This document shows positions 45,118-54,380 of a DNA stretch of 64,000 nt, piece by piece; the stretch's first letter is position 1; the number at the start of each line of letters is the position of its first letter. Below the pieces are notes generated by a model. That model was not told the DNA's origin, did not search any database, and was given only the letters and a program-made list of their open reading frames with translations. The position numbers and the translations under genes were made by a program. The DNA comes from Gp13-AA77 sp035946575 (GTDB lineage Bacteria > Acidobacteriota > Terriglobia > UBA7540): assembly GCA_035946575.1 (NCBI GenBank), contig DASYZG010000126.1:18501-82500 (forward strand). Reading direction: 5' to 3'.

Positions 45118-45593
45118 GCGGTATTCCGTCTCCTTCGCGGGGATTGAGCACGCGAGCGCATCCGGCCCGCCGCCAACAGACGCGATGCCAGGCGCCCCGC
45201 TTCCTCGCGGTGCTCTTGCGAGAGCCCAACCAGCATTGCAGTACCGCGCCGCGTCAGATGGACGCAGACGAACCGCCGGTCACTCTCGCCCGGCTCCTTG
45301 CGCACGAGGCCACTCCGTGCGGCGCGATCGACCAGGCCCACCACGGCGTTGTGCCGCTCTTGCAGGAACTCAGCCAATTCGCCGATGTTCGCCCAGCCGC
45401 GTCCGGTGTGCCCCGCGACGCCCAGCAGCAACTGATGCTGCTGGGGCGTGACGCCCGCGGCGCGCGCCGCCTTCTCACTGAAGCGCAGGAATTGCCGCAG
45501 GTGATAGCGAAAGCGCGCCAGACGCTGGATCAGCGCCGCGTCAGGCCTGTCACGAGTTGGGCCACCGTTAGGGGGCGAACCTTCTGGTTTCAT
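45114..45593 (-). CDS. MarR-family transcriptional regulator
   Basis: ATG 45593 gives 159 residues with the winged-helix pattern of MarR: GVTPQQHQLLLGVAGH, IGELAEFLQERHNAVVGLVDRAARSGLVRK, and the wing ESDRRFVCVHLTRRG. An earlier TTG (45605) lies next to the -10 box and is rejected. It should repress its own operon, which includes the CLC channel, until a small ligand binds. Confidence 0.9.
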   Translation of the reverse strand: MKPEGSPPNGGPTRDRPDAALIQRLARFRYHLRQFLRFSEKAARAAGVTPQQHQLLLGVAGHTGRGWANIGELAEFLQERHNAVVGLVDRAARSGLVRKEPGESDRRFVCVHLTRRGTAMLVGLSQEHREEAGRLASRLLAAGRMRSRAQSPRRRRNTA

Positions 45594-45605
45594 CGGCAAA
45601 TGCAA

Positions 45606-45625
45606 TTATATCACATTGCGATATG
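45606..45625 (-). promoter_or_regulatory. Promoter -10 and probable MarR operator
   Basis: On the minus strand a TATAAT hexamer (45606-45611) sits 12 bases before ATG 45593, so the transcript should have an untranslated leader of only a few bases. Overlapping it, TATATC-N7-GATATG (45607-45625) is a near-palindrome of the size MarR proteins bind, making autorepression likely. Confidence 0.6.
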
Positions 45626-45684
45626 ATGGTGTGTCATTTGCGGCGTCGTCATTCGCGCGATGGATAGCGCGCCGCCGAAGTGGA

Positions 45685-46590
45685 CTACCGCTTTCGGTTC
45701 CCCACGGGGTTCCCGCTTTTGCCGACGGTGCCCGGGGACCGGCGGTTGAATGCTTCCGGGCCGGACAGATCGCCGCCATCGGTCTTGAGGCGCTCCGCCG
45801 CCTGCGCGAGAGTGGTATCGGGTGGGACCAGCTTGTAGTTCGAGTAGGTATCCTGTTCGTGGACGGTGATGGTTTTGAAGAGGAGAGCCTTGCCGTTCAT
45901 TTCGACAGCGAGCGACTTCAATTCCCAGTCGCCGGGCGCCACGTCCTCCGACACCACCGAAAACGTTCCGCCCTGATCGAGATGGCCCAGAACCCCGCCC
46001 CAGAACTTCACCTCGGTCATGAGATGGCCCTGGACGCTCACCAGACGCTTCTGCCTGACGTCCACGACCATGGTTCCCTCGAGGGCGTGCAGGGCGCGTT
46101 CTTCCAACCCCGAGGGAGAAAAGTCCGGGGAGGGCTTGAATCGGAGGGTCACCCGGTCCCCCTGCCGGCTCTCCACCTGGTAGCGAAAAGCCCTGGGGAA
46201 CAGCTTGAGGAACTTTCTTTCTTCCTGGGCGTCCGCGCTTTGCTTTTTCTCAGCCGCCCTGAGCAGGTCCGGCGATCGAAGGACTTTCGCGATGCGCCTG
46301 CTCTCAGCCTGACGCTGCTTCGAGTTCAAGGGGTGGCCGTTGACGGCAAGCAGGCGGTGGATGGTGCCGCGCTTCGTCTCGCAATACTCGGTGAGTTGTT
46401 CCCTATCCTTGGCCTTCGTCACCTCGCGGTAACTCCACAGGTCGGTGTCGTGGAGTTGCGATTGAATCTCGTTCTGCATCACTTCACGCACCAATTGGTC
46501 GGTGTTATCCGCCGGAAGTACCCCGGTTGCACTGCAGGGTATAGCCGCGAACGTCAAGATGAGAAGGACCGTCCAAGTGATGAGGGGCAA
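45685..46590 (-). CDS. Exported hypothetical protein of about 300 residues
   Basis: A TTG at 46590 gives a signal peptide (LITWTVLLILTFAAIPCSATG) and a roughly 301-residue product. The helical segment (DQLVREVMQNEIQSQLHDTDLWSYREVTKAKDREQLTEYCETKRGT) precedes a beta-rich C-terminal domain (FRYQVESRQGDRVTLRFKP, VVDVRQKRLVSVQGHL). The open frame continues upstream to 47097, but that part translates repeated GTGGCGAGCGGC text and is rejected. No ATG gives a better start. Family not recognised, possibly LolA-fold. Confidence 0.65.
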   Translation of the reverse strand: MPLITWTVLLILTFAAIPCSATGVLPADNTDQLVREVMQNEIQSQLHDTDLWSYREVTKAKDREQLTEYCETKRGTIHRLLAVNGHPLNSKQRQAESRRIAKVLRSPDLLRAAEKKQSADAQEERKFLKLFPRAFRYQVESRQGDRVTLRFKPSPDFSPSGLEERALHALEGTMVVDVRQKRLVSVQGHLMTEVKFWGGVLGHLDQGGTFSVVSEDVAPGDWELKSLAVEMNGKALLFKTITVHEQDTYSNYKLVPPDTTLAQAAERLKTDGGDLSGPEAFNRRSPGTVGKSGNPVGNRKR

Positions 46591-47281
46591 GTGGCGAGCG
46601 GCAGGACGCAGGTGGCGAGCGCCAGATCGGGCTATACAGCGTCTGGCTGGCCCGACCGGTGTCGCCTTGGTAGCGCCGAAAGAGCAGGTGGCAAGCGGCG
46701 AGTGGCAGGCTTCGAGTCGCCGTGGGCCCGAAGAAAACGTTTCCAAGCAAGCCGTTGATTCTGCAACAGATGCTAGCTTCGTTTGGCGATGGTTTCTTTC
46801 TGCGAAAGGGCCCGGTAGAGGCGGCTGCTTGCTCGGTGCCGAAATGCCGGCACGTGCGGCCGTTCTCGCGTTGCCGCTCCAGGAGATCATGTCCCGACAA
46901 ATAGATGATTCTGAATGAGATTCCAGCTTCATTCGTAGGGATGATTTCAATCTAAACTGAGTTTTTGAGGTTGCCCCAAGGTGCAGGAGTATTGCCGAAA
47001 GGAGTTGGCTGTCTTGCTCCAGGATTGAGGCGGGCGGCTTAACCCCAAATCCCAGGTTGGCAGGCGCGCGGGCCCGGATTGAAGGGTTCGGGGACATGAT
47101 TCCGACCCCGGGGTAAGGACTTTATATTAGCACATCAGGAATAGGCTGTCAAGCAGCTTCGAAGGACGTAAAGTCCGCGACGAAATGTCGTCACCTCGGC
47201 GCCGAGCGCAAGCACCGTCCCTTCGCATCATCCTCGAACCGCGGTGCATACCAGGCGATGTCCTCGCCACCCTGGAGCCGC
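46591..47281. other. Gene-free stretch with GTGGCGAGCGGC repeats
   Basis: GTGGCGAGCGGCAGG (46591-46605), GTGGCGAGCGCCAG (46612-46625) and GTGGCAAGCGGCGAGTGGCA (46688-46707) are degenerate direct repeats. The rest, to 47281, has no gene that I can support. A short GACGA-AATG-TCGTC hairpin lies near 47180. Confidence 0.5.
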
Positions 47282-47812
47282 CTATTGCGGACTGCCAACC
47301 TCGTATTCACTTTGCACCAGTCCGCCGCCATAGCAACGGGTTGCAACGTGGCGAAGACCGATGTCGCGCGGCACAGGGCCAAACAGAGGGATGCCTTCTC
47401 CGATCAGCACGGGCACGCGCGTGATGACCAATCGGTCGATAAGCCCGGCGGCGAGGAATCGCTGAATCGTGATGCCACCGTCGATGTAGGCATGTTTGAA
47501 GCCGCGGGAATTGAGCCCGGTTGCGATCTCGGCCGGTTCGCCCGACATTTGTTCGGCCACTCCTCCTTCGACCGACGAGAGATCGAGCGGATGGCTGCTG
47601 AGCACCACCACCGGCTTCTTGCCATAGGGCCATTTGCCGAAGGTGAGCACCACTTCGAAGGTCTTGCGGCCGATAACCACCACGTCGACGCTGCCGTAGA
47701 ATTCTTCAAAGCCGTGCGGCTCCTGTCCGGGGGTGTCCAGGAAATCGAGGGCGTGGTCCGCTCGAGCCAGAAAGCCATCGACGCTCACTCCACAGAAGAC
47801 TGACAGCTTCAA
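47282..47812 (-). CDS. RibD C-terminal/dihydrofolate-reductase-like protein
   Basis: The 176-residue protein has the DHFR-like fold of the RibD_C family: MKLSVFCGVSVDGFLARAD, VVVIGRKTFEVVLTF, AYIDGGITIQRFLAAGLIDRLVITRVPVLIGEG and IPLFG. These proteins bind NADPH and reduce unknown pterin- or ribityl-type substrates. It is a stand-alone gene. Confidence 0.88.
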   Translation of the reverse strand: MKLSVFCGVSVDGFLARADHALDFLDTPGQEPHGFEEFYGSVDVVVIGRKTFEVVLTFGKWPYGKKPVVVLSSHPLDLSSVEGGVAEQMSGEPAEIATGLNSRGFKHAYIDGGITIQRFLAAGLIDRLVITRVPVLIGEGIPLFGPVPRDIGLRHVATRCYGGGLVQSEYEVGSPQ

Positions 47813-47960
47813 GGCATGACTCCTGATCTGAATCAGTGGCGTACCCGACTGAACCCGGCGGATCCGGCGGGAAGTCGAGAGTTCTTAATCGACAGTCAAC
47901 CCGCCCGGCAGGCTCGCTGAGGTTTTGACTGAGGCGGGCAGGGATGCCCGCGCTCCCGGG

Positions 47961-50747
47961 TCACTTCGGGGCCAGCCGGTTCAGCACGTCCTGCAGCTTC
48001 TTCATTTCCGCGCCGTAACCCGCCCAATCGCCCTGGCGCAGCAACTGGTCGGCTTTTTCGAAGTGCTGGCGAGCTTCGCGCGCGAGGGCGGCGGAATTCG
48101 GCGGCAGGGCGCCGGGCGCCGCACCCGGTACTGCGGCGGGCGCACCGGCGGCCGCGGCGCCCGGAGTCACAGGCAGCGCAGCCAGAGCCGCGCCGGACGA
48201 ACCGCCAAAGATGGAGGCGAGCGCGGTGTCCAACGTGTTTTCCATGACCACCTTGTCCGAGTAGGAGACGATCACGCGTTTCAACTGCGGCAGCCCGGCG
48301 CCGGTCTCCGTCGAGAGATAAAGCGGCTCAATATAGAGGACCGAATTGCGCACCGGAATCACCAGGAGCGTTCCCCGGATCACTCGCGACCCGCCCTGGC
48401 CCCAAAGCGTGAGCATCTGCGAGATGTTTGGGTCCTGATCGATTCGCGATTCGATCTGCTGCGGCCCGTAGATGAGCTTCTGCTTGGGAAAAGTGAACAC
48501 CATGACGTTGCCGTAGTTGGGGGCGTCGCAGCGCGCCGCCATCCAGGCAATCATGTTCTGCTTGCGCGCGGGCGTGAAAGGCACCATGAGGATGAACTCT
48601 TCCTTGGTGCCGACCTCGGCGAGCTTCATGATGGTGTAGTAGGGCGACATGGGCGCGTTCTCGCCGCGCGCCGCGCTCTGGGCCACCCGCCACAGGTCTT
48701 CCTTGTTGTAGAACACGCGCGGATCGGTCATGTGATAGGTGGCGTACTTTGCGGCCTGGATGGTGAAGAAATCCTCCGGATAGCGGATGTGCGCGCGCAG
48801 GTCTTCCGGCATGGCGTCGAGCGGCTGAAACACGCCCGGGAAGAGGCTGGAATAGACCTGGATGAGCGGATCCTTGGGGTCGGCGATATAGAAGTGTACC
48901 GCGCCGCTGTAAGCATTGATGGTCACCTTGACCGAGTTACGGATGTAATTGTTGCCCGAGTCTCCGAACGGTTCGGAATAGGGATACTGCCCCGACGTGG
49001 TGTAGGCGTCGAGCATCCAGACGAGCGACCCATCCTTGGCAACCACCATGTAGGGATCCTGGTCGTAAGTCAGAAACGGCGCTGTCAGGCGGCTGGCACG
49101 TTCCAGGATGTTGCGATAGATCATCACCCGGCTGGAGTCCCGAATGTCGGTGGAGAGCAGGACCTTTAATTCGCCGAACTTGAGAGCGAACAGCAGCCGG
49201 CGCCAGAAGCTCTCGACCGGAAGGCCGCCGGAGCCGGCGTAGGTGTTGTAGACGTTCTCATCTCCCGACGGATAGTCGAACTCCTTCAGGCGCGTGTCCA
49301 CCACACAGTAATCGGTGGGAACCTCGCCGTAGTAAATCTCCGGCCGCGTGATGCGGATGCCTGGGACGCTGGAAGCCGGCGGGATGTCTTTCACGAAGAA
49401 GACGGGCAATCCGTCGCTGGTGGACTCGTTCACCGGTCCCATGCACAGGCCGTAACCGTGCGTGTAGGTGAGGTGCTCGTTGATCCAATTGCGGCTGGGG
49501 AGGCTGGCGGGATTCAACTCGCGCGGCGAGAGCGACACCTGGCGGTAGCTGCCGTTGATCCAGTAACGGTCGTTGTCCACGCGCGTGAAGTCGTAGTAGG
49601 TGCGGATTTCCTGGAGCTGGGCGAAAGTGGTCAGCAGCGGCGCGTGATCCCACAGGCGCACGTTGCGGATCGTGGCTGCGTTCTGGCTCAGGTCGCTGGC
49701 GGCCAGGTCCTCGACCGCCGGGAATTCGTGCTCGTCGAAGCGGTCGAGCGCGTAGGCCTTGCGGGTGAATTCAATCGCGCGCGTAATGTAAGGCCGTTCC
49801 TTGTCCAGCTCGTTCGGCGCCACGATCAGGCGCTGCACGATCTCGGGATAGATGGCGCCGCCCAGCACCCAGACCGCCACCAGCACCAGCACAGCGACGA
49901 TGGCGGAGCGCAGCCGCCCGGTCCGAGCGCTCCCGAGCAGCGCCAGACCCACGAGCACGGTCAGCACGAGGAGGATCCAGAGCACCGGCAGGGTGGCGTG
50001 GATGTCGGTGTAGCCGGCCCCGCTGACGAGGCCCCGTCCCGAATACAGCAGGTTGTACATCGAAAGCCGCGCCTGGTAGGACAGGGCAAAGAAGAAGAAG
50101 GCGCCGATCACGCAGAGATGCGCGCGGGCTGCCGGCAGGAGGGCCACCGAACGCGGCGTGAGTGTCACGCCGCCCTTGAGAGCGTAAAGCACCACGGTGC
50201 CGGCGAAGGAAACCAGGATGATCACCAGGGCCAGGTCGTAGAGGAAGCCGATGAAGGGCAGTTTGAACAGATAAAAGCTGAGGTCAATGCCGAACAGCGG
50301 GTCGCTCTGGCCGAGCGTCACCGCATGCGTGGCCTGAAGATAATCGAAGCCGTGTCCGGCCGCCCATTCGCCCGCGGCCCAGGCCACCAGCACCACGCCC
50401 AGGGCGATCAGGCGGTCGAAAAGCGTGGAGAAGCGCTCAAACAGCGGGAACTCGATCAATTCGCCGTGGACTCGATATCCATGGCGGCGCGCCAGGGAGT
50501 GCGCCAGCAGCAGGTTTCCGCCCACCACCAGCAGCACAACGAGCGCCACAATGCTGCCGAGGTTTATCTCGGCCTTCAGCATCGTCCAGTAGATGATGCC
50601 GAAACCCTCCTGGCGGAACCAAAGCCAGTCCACAATCAGGTCAATGCCGCCGGAAAGCAGCGGAATGACGATCACCAGCAGAATGCTCAGGAATAAAACC
50701 AACTTGGCGAGACGGTCGGGCCTCACGCGGTACCCTCCGCACTTCAT
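47961..50747 (-). CDS. UPF0182 family membrane protein
   Basis: ATG 50747 (MKCGGYRV) gives 928 residues. About seven N-terminal helices (residues 15-310) are followed by a roughly 580-residue exported domain with TYGYGLCMGPVNE, IYYGE and YPSGDENVYNTY, typical of UPF0182. The Ala/Pro-rich linker at about 840-870 leads to a C-terminal helix (ARQHFEKADQLLRQGDWAGYGAEMKKLQDVL). Function unknown across the family. It is divergent from the flavin-binding protein gene. Confidence 0.93.
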   Translation of the reverse strand: MKCGGYRVRPDRLAKLVLFLSILLVIVIPLLSGGIDLIVDWLWFRQEGFGIIYWTMLKAEINLGSIVALVVLLVVGGNLLLAHSLARRHGYRVHGELIEFPLFERFSTLFDRLIALGVVLVAWAAGEWAAGHGFDYLQATHAVTLGQSDPLFGIDLSFYLFKLPFIGFLYDLALVIILVSFAGTVVLYALKGGVTLTPRSVALLPAARAHLCVIGAFFFFALSYQARLSMYNLLYSGRGLVSGAGYTDIHATLPVLWILLVLTVLVGLALLGSARTGRLRSAIVAVLVLVAVWVLGGAIYPEIVQRLIVAPNELDKERPYITRAIEFTRKAYALDRFDEHEFPAVEDLAASDLSQNAATIRNVRLWDHAPLLTTFAQLQEIRTYYDFTRVDNDRYWINGSYRQVSLSPRELNPASLPSRNWINEHLTYTHGYGLCMGPVNESTSDGLPVFFVKDIPPASSVPGIRITRPEIYYGEVPTDYCVVDTRLKEFDYPSGDENVYNTYAGSGGLPVESFWRRLLFALKFGELKVLLSTDIRDSSRVMIYRNILERASRLTAPFLTYDQDPYMVVAKDGSLVWMLDAYTTSGQYPYSEPFGDSGNNYIRNSVKVTINAYSGAVHFYIADPKDPLIQVYSSLFPGVFQPLDAMPEDLRAHIRYPEDFFTIQAAKYATYHMTDPRVFYNKEDLWRVAQSAARGENAPMSPYYTIMKLAEVGTKEEFILMVPFTPARKQNMIAWMAARCDAPNYGNVMVFTFPKQKLIYGPQQIESRIDQDPNISQMLTLWGQGGSRVIRGTLLVIPVRNSVLYIEPLYLSTETGAGLPQLKRVIVSYSDKVVMENTLDTALASIFGGSSGAALAALPVTPGAAAAGAPAAVPGAAPGALPPNSAALAREARQHFEKADQLLRQGDWAGYGAEMKKLQDVLNRLAPK

Positions 50748-50800
50748 CTTTTCACAGCGGCCGCAGGCTGTCAAAATCGTAGCGTTCGAATTCGACGTAA

Positions 50801-50820
50801 GGGCGGTTCACGAACCGCCC
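50801..50820. repeat. Perfect palindrome GGGCGGTTC-AC-GAACCGCCC
   Basis: A 9-base-arm hairpin lies in the 120-base divergent region between the UPF0182 and flavin-binding genes. The same GGGCGG/CCGCCC style occurs at 30272-30294. It is REP-like, and its position also allows an operator role. Confidence 0.5.
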
Positions 50821-50867
50821 CTGCTCGAATCGAAACGGCCCCGATTTACGGCTATTCTGGAGAAGAC

Positions 50868-51530
50868 ATGTCAACCTACACACCCACGGAACGTACGCAG
50901 GTGAAGCGCCTGCCCAAGCGCGGCCTCTACGACAAGGCACAGGTCCACGCGATCCTCGACGAAGGTTACGTTTGCCACGTCGGCTTCGCCATCGAGGGGC
51001 AGCCTTATGTTCTCCCCACGCTCTACACCCGGGCGGGCGATCGGATCTACTTTCACGGTTCCACCGCCAGCCGGATGCTGCGGTCAGCAGGCGACGGTGT
51101 TCCTGTCTGCCTAACGGTGACGCTGGTGGACGGGTTTGTGCTCGCGCGGTCGGCCTTTCATCACTCGATGAACTACCGATCGGTGGTGGTGCTGGGTTCG
51201 GCGCGGTTGGTGACGGACAACTCGGAGAAGCGCGAAGCCCTCCGCCGGTTCACCAATCACATCGTGCCCGGACGATGGGAAGAGGTCCGGCAGCCGAGTG
51301 ACCAGGAGCTGAAAGCAACCAGTGTCCTTGCCCTTGATCTCCACGAAGTATCGGCCAAAGTGCGCACCGGACCGCCGGTGGATGACGAGGAAGACTACAA
51401 CCTGCCCATATGGGGTGGCGTGGTCCCGCTGGAAATGCAGTTCGGAGAGCCTGTCGCCGACGGACGGCTGCTGCCCGGCGTGTCTCCGATCGACAGCAAT
51501 CGGCTCAAACGCCGCCGCAGCGGCATGTAA
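50868..51530 (+). CDS. Pyridoxamine 5'-phosphate oxidase-like flavin-binding protein
   Basis: The 220-residue protein has the split-barrel FMN-binding pattern: VKRLPKRGLYDKAQVHAILDEGYVCHVGFAIEGQPYVLPTLYTRAGDRIYFHGSTASRM, then PVCLTVTLVDGFVLARSAFHHSMNYRSVVVLGSARLV. This is the Nim/flavin-nucleotide-binding subgroup, sometimes linked to nitro-compound or stress reduction. A short CGG hairpin (50801-50820) precedes it. Confidence 0.88.
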   Translation: MSTYTPTERTQVKRLPKRGLYDKAQVHAILDEGYVCHVGFAIEGQPYVLPTLYTRAGDRIYFHGSTASRMLRSAGDGVPVCLTVTLVDGFVLARSAFHHSMNYRSVVVLGSARLVTDNSEKREALRRFTNHIVPGRWEEVRQPSDQELKATSVLALDLHEVSAKVRTGPPVDDEEDYNLPIWGGVVPLEMQFGEPVADGRLLPGVSPIDSNRLKRRRSGM

Positions 51531-51729
51531 AGATTCTGTCAATTTGTCACAGGCGGCCGGGCCCTGGACGAGTTCCGGCCGGGGAACAACTCTTTTGGAA
51601 CGTTCAGGTCAGCGCGGCAGGCCTGATAAATAGTGGCCATATGACAGGAAATCAACGGTTCTACCCGTTTGACTCCCAACAAAGGCAATGCTAAGGTGCG
51701 ATCAGCAGATGGGGGAGGAGTTCCCGCAA

Positions 51730-52794
51730 ATGGACCAGCTCCGGCCTGAATTGCACGTTCCTGCCCCGGCCCGCAGCGGCGCTATTCGCAGCGTGCTGGC
51801 CTTGAACGCGCTCGTCTGGCTGGCACTGCCCCTTGTGGCGGCGGCGCAAGCCGGAAGGGTCGTGGACCTGAACGGCGAAGTGCGGACCGATCAAGGTGTC
51901 GCCGTCAAGAGCGCCACCGTGCGGCTGGAAACCGCGGAGGGTGAACTGGTGGACCAGAGGCCGGTGACCACTGCCGGCCAGTTTTTCTTTACCAACGTTC
52001 CGAAGGCCCGGTACGTGATAACCGTTACTGCGGACGGCTTCGAGACGTACAGCGAGAACCTGAACCTGGCCGAGGGGGCCGACCAGTACGATGTCTCCGT
52101 CAACCTCGTCCCCGCCACCAAAGTGCATACGCATACGGAACCGCCCGCGCTCTCCGATGCGCAAGCTCCGAGAGAGGCGAAGCGCGCTTACGAAAAAGCA
52201 GAGAAGGCGATCGCAGCGCGGAAGTACGGCCAGGCGCGCAAGGAATTGCAGACTGCTGTCGGCCAGTATCCTTGTTATGCTCGCGCCCAGACCAGGCTGG
52301 GACTGATTATGAGCCAGCAGAAGGATTACAAGGGCGCCGAGGCGGCTTTCCGAAAGTCGATTTCCTGTGATGCCGGATACCTGGACGCCTACCTCGAACT
52401 GGGACAACTGCTGAACGCCGAGAAGCGGTTCGGGGAATCCGAACCCGTTCTGGAGGATGGCTTGAGGCAGGCGCCCGCTTCCTGGCAGTTTTACTATGAG
52501 GCGGGCGTGGCCGAATATGGGCTCGCACGCTACGATCAAGCGAAGCAGCAATTCGAAAAGGCCAAGGCCCTCACCTCGCAGCCCTCCGCTGATCTCGATG
52601 TAAAGCTGGCCGACGTTTATGTTAAAGAACACTCCTTTCAGAAAGCTTACGCCTCCATGCAGGACTACCTGAAGGTCCAACCCGAGGGCCCCCTGGCGCC
52701 TCGCATCAAGACGATCATGAAGCAGATGGAATCGAGCGGGGTGCTGCAGGCGCAGGCGCCGGCTTCGCCGCAAACGAGTCAGGCCCACCCATAA
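51730..52794 (+). CDS. Exported carboxypeptidase-regulatory-like and TPR protein
   Basis: ATG 51730 is chosen because GGGGGAGGAG ends 9 bases before it; the in-frame ATG at 51688 has no such site. The 354-residue product has a signal peptide (LALNALVWLALPLVAAAQAG), a CarboxypepD_reg beta domain (ATVRLETAEGELVDQRPVTTAGQFFFTNVPKARYVITVTADGF) and about five TPR repeats. Function unknown, probably a periplasmic or surface scaffold. It is the first of five co-oriented exported-protein genes. Confidence 0.85.
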   Translation: MDQLRPELHVPAPARSGAIRSVLALNALVWLALPLVAAAQAGRVVDLNGEVRTDQGVAVKSATVRLETAEGELVDQRPVTTAGQFFFTNVPKARYVITVTADGFETYSENLNLAEGADQYDVSVNLVPATKVHTHTEPPALSDAQAPREAKRAYEKAEKAIAARKYGQARKELQTAVGQYPCYARAQTRLGLIMSQQKDYKGAEAAFRKSISCDAGYLDAYLELGQLLNAEKRFGESEPVLEDGLRQAPASWQFYYEAGVAEYGLARYDQAKQQFEKAKALTSQPSADLDVKLADVYVKEHSFQKAYASMQDYLKVQPEGPLAPRIKTIMKQMESSGVLQAQAPASPQTSQAHP

Positions 52795-52831
52795 CCTCAG
52801 CACGATTCTGAAAGACGTCCCGACGCTGTCA

Positions 52832-52860
52832 CTCTGAGCGAAGCGAAGAATGACAGGCCG
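52832..52860. repeat. Dispersed GTCACTCTGAGCGAAGCGAA repeat
   Basis: GTCACTCTGAGCGAAGCGAA and GAATGACAG form an imperfect palindrome of the CATTCCGAGCGAAGCGAGG family. It lies between the two TPR genes. Confidence 0.5.
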
Positions 52861-52973
52861 GCCAGGCTCTTTCCGTAACGAGTCTTCAGCAGGCTGTCAG
52901 GCCTTGTACGGCGAGGGCATAGGGTTTGCGCCCTCCGAGCGCGCACTGCTATGCTGGCAACTGGCTGTACCCG

Positions 52974-54251
52974 ATGGGAAGAATACCGCAACTGATTTCG
53001 TCCTCTCGCGCTGCAGAGCGCCAGGATCGCGCTCCGGCGGCACGGCGGCTCCTTACGGCTACGATGCTGATTTTGGCCGGGTTCCTATGTGGTGCCGCCG
53101 GCCGGGCTCAAACGCGGACCGCGGGTCGTTCCGGCAGTTCGGCGCTTCAAGCGCATCTTCCACCCGAAGCACAGCAATTGGCCGCCGAGGCGGAGGATGC
53201 CGTGAGCCGCGGCGATCACTTAAAAGCGATCGAGGCCTACCGGAAGCTCGCCAAACTCGTCCCCAATGTGCCGGAAGTGCATGCTGATCTCGCCACCGCG
53301 GACTATTCAGCGGGGCGCCTGGACGACGCAGCCGTGGAGGCCAGGGCCGCCCTGAAGGCCAAACCTGCGCTCTCGAACGCGCGCTACATCCTAGACGCGA
53401 GCCTCGCCGAAAGCGGCCATTGCCAGGAAGCGCTTCCCGATCTGGAAAAGGACTACCCGCGAGCCGCCGGGCCGCTGAAGCTTGCCCTGGGCCTCGGCGG
53501 GTTCCGCTGCAGCATGGGCCTCTCGCAGGCCGACGACGCTCTGCAATTCGCCCGCTGGCTGAACCACGATTATCCCGACAATCCCGACGTCCTGTACCTG
53601 AGCGCGCACTTCTACTCGGATATGTCCGATGAGGCCTCGCAGCGTCTGCTCGCCAAGGCGCCCGGCTCTTATCAGGCGCACCAGATGAGCGCCGAAGTGC
53701 TGGAGATGCAGGGTAAGACCAGGGATGCGATCGCCGAGTACCGCAAAGTGCTGGCGATGAATCCTCGTCTGCCGGGTATCCACTTTGAGATCGGCCGGTT
53801 GCTGCTGGAGGGCCAGCCGGCGCCGCCAGCCCTGGCGCAGGCCCGGGGTGAGTTCGAGGAAGAACTGAAAATTGATCCCCACAATCCCGGGGCCGAGGGA
53901 GAACTGGGTGAGATGGCCTGGCAGGCCCGCAACTGGGACGATGCCGTCACGCACTTTCGCGCCGCCTTGAGGATCGATCCCGGCAACGAGGCCGCTCTGG
54001 TCGGGCTGGGCAAGTCCCTGCTGTCAGCCGGACGTGCTTCCGAGGCCGTGAGTCCGCTGGAAATGGCGGTCAGGATGGCACCGGATGATCCGACAGCGCA
54101 CTACCAGTTGTCGTTCGCGTACCGGCATCTGAATCGCACCGCCGACGCCGAAAAGGAGATGGCGGCATACCGGCGCGCCTATGACCAGATCCAGCAGGCA
54201 AATCAGGTAACCCGGTCCGGCCTCGCGGGCGATATGAATGCGAAGCCGTGA
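52974..54251 (+). CDS. Exported TPR-repeat protein
   Basis: ATG 52974 gives about 425 residues. A Sec-type segment (LLTATMLILAGFLCGAAGRAQ, which could start at ATG 53064) is followed by at least eight TPR motifs, for example AVSRGDHLKAIEAYRKLAKLVPN, EYRKVLAMNPRLPG and WDDAVTHFRAALRIDPGN. Acidobacterial TPR proteins next to CRTAC1 genes are frequent. It lies 129 bases before the CRTAC1 gene. Confidence 0.85.
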   Translation: MGRIPQLISSSRAAERQDRAPAARRLLTATMLILAGFLCGAAGRAQTRTAGRSGSSALQAHLPPEAQQLAAEAEDAVSRGDHLKAIEAYRKLAKLVPNVPEVHADLATADYSAGRLDDAAVEARAALKAKPALSNARYILDASLAESGHCQEALPDLEKDYPRAAGPLKLALGLGGFRCSMGLSQADDALQFARWLNHDYPDNPDVLYLSAHFYSDMSDEASQRLLAKAPGSYQAHQMSAEVLEMQGKTRDAIAEYRKVLAMNPRLPGIHFEIGRLLLEGQPAPPALAQARGEFEEELKIDPHNPGAEGELGEMAWQARNWDDAVTHFRAALRIDPGNEAALVGLGKSLLSAGRASEAVSPLEMAVRMAPDDPTAHYQLSFAYRHLNRTADAEKEMAAYRRAYDQIQQANQVTRSGLAGDMNAKP

Positions 54252-54380
54252 CCGGCGGAATCCAGAAGTCAGAGAAGGTCTTCAAGGGGATTCTTGTCCG
54301 TAACAACAGCCGCTCCCATCGAATGAAAGCGCCATCCCGCCGGCTAACTGAATCTGATTTCTTGCTTCTTACTTCTGACG

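Noticed and set aside
46591..47097. N-terminal extension of the exported hypothetical protein
   Set aside because: It translates degenerate direct repeats and precedes a clear signal peptide.
51691..52803. Minus-strand frame of 370 codons over the first TPR gene
   Set aside because: The opposite strand has a strong ribosome site, a signal peptide and TPR motifs. This frame is a shadow.
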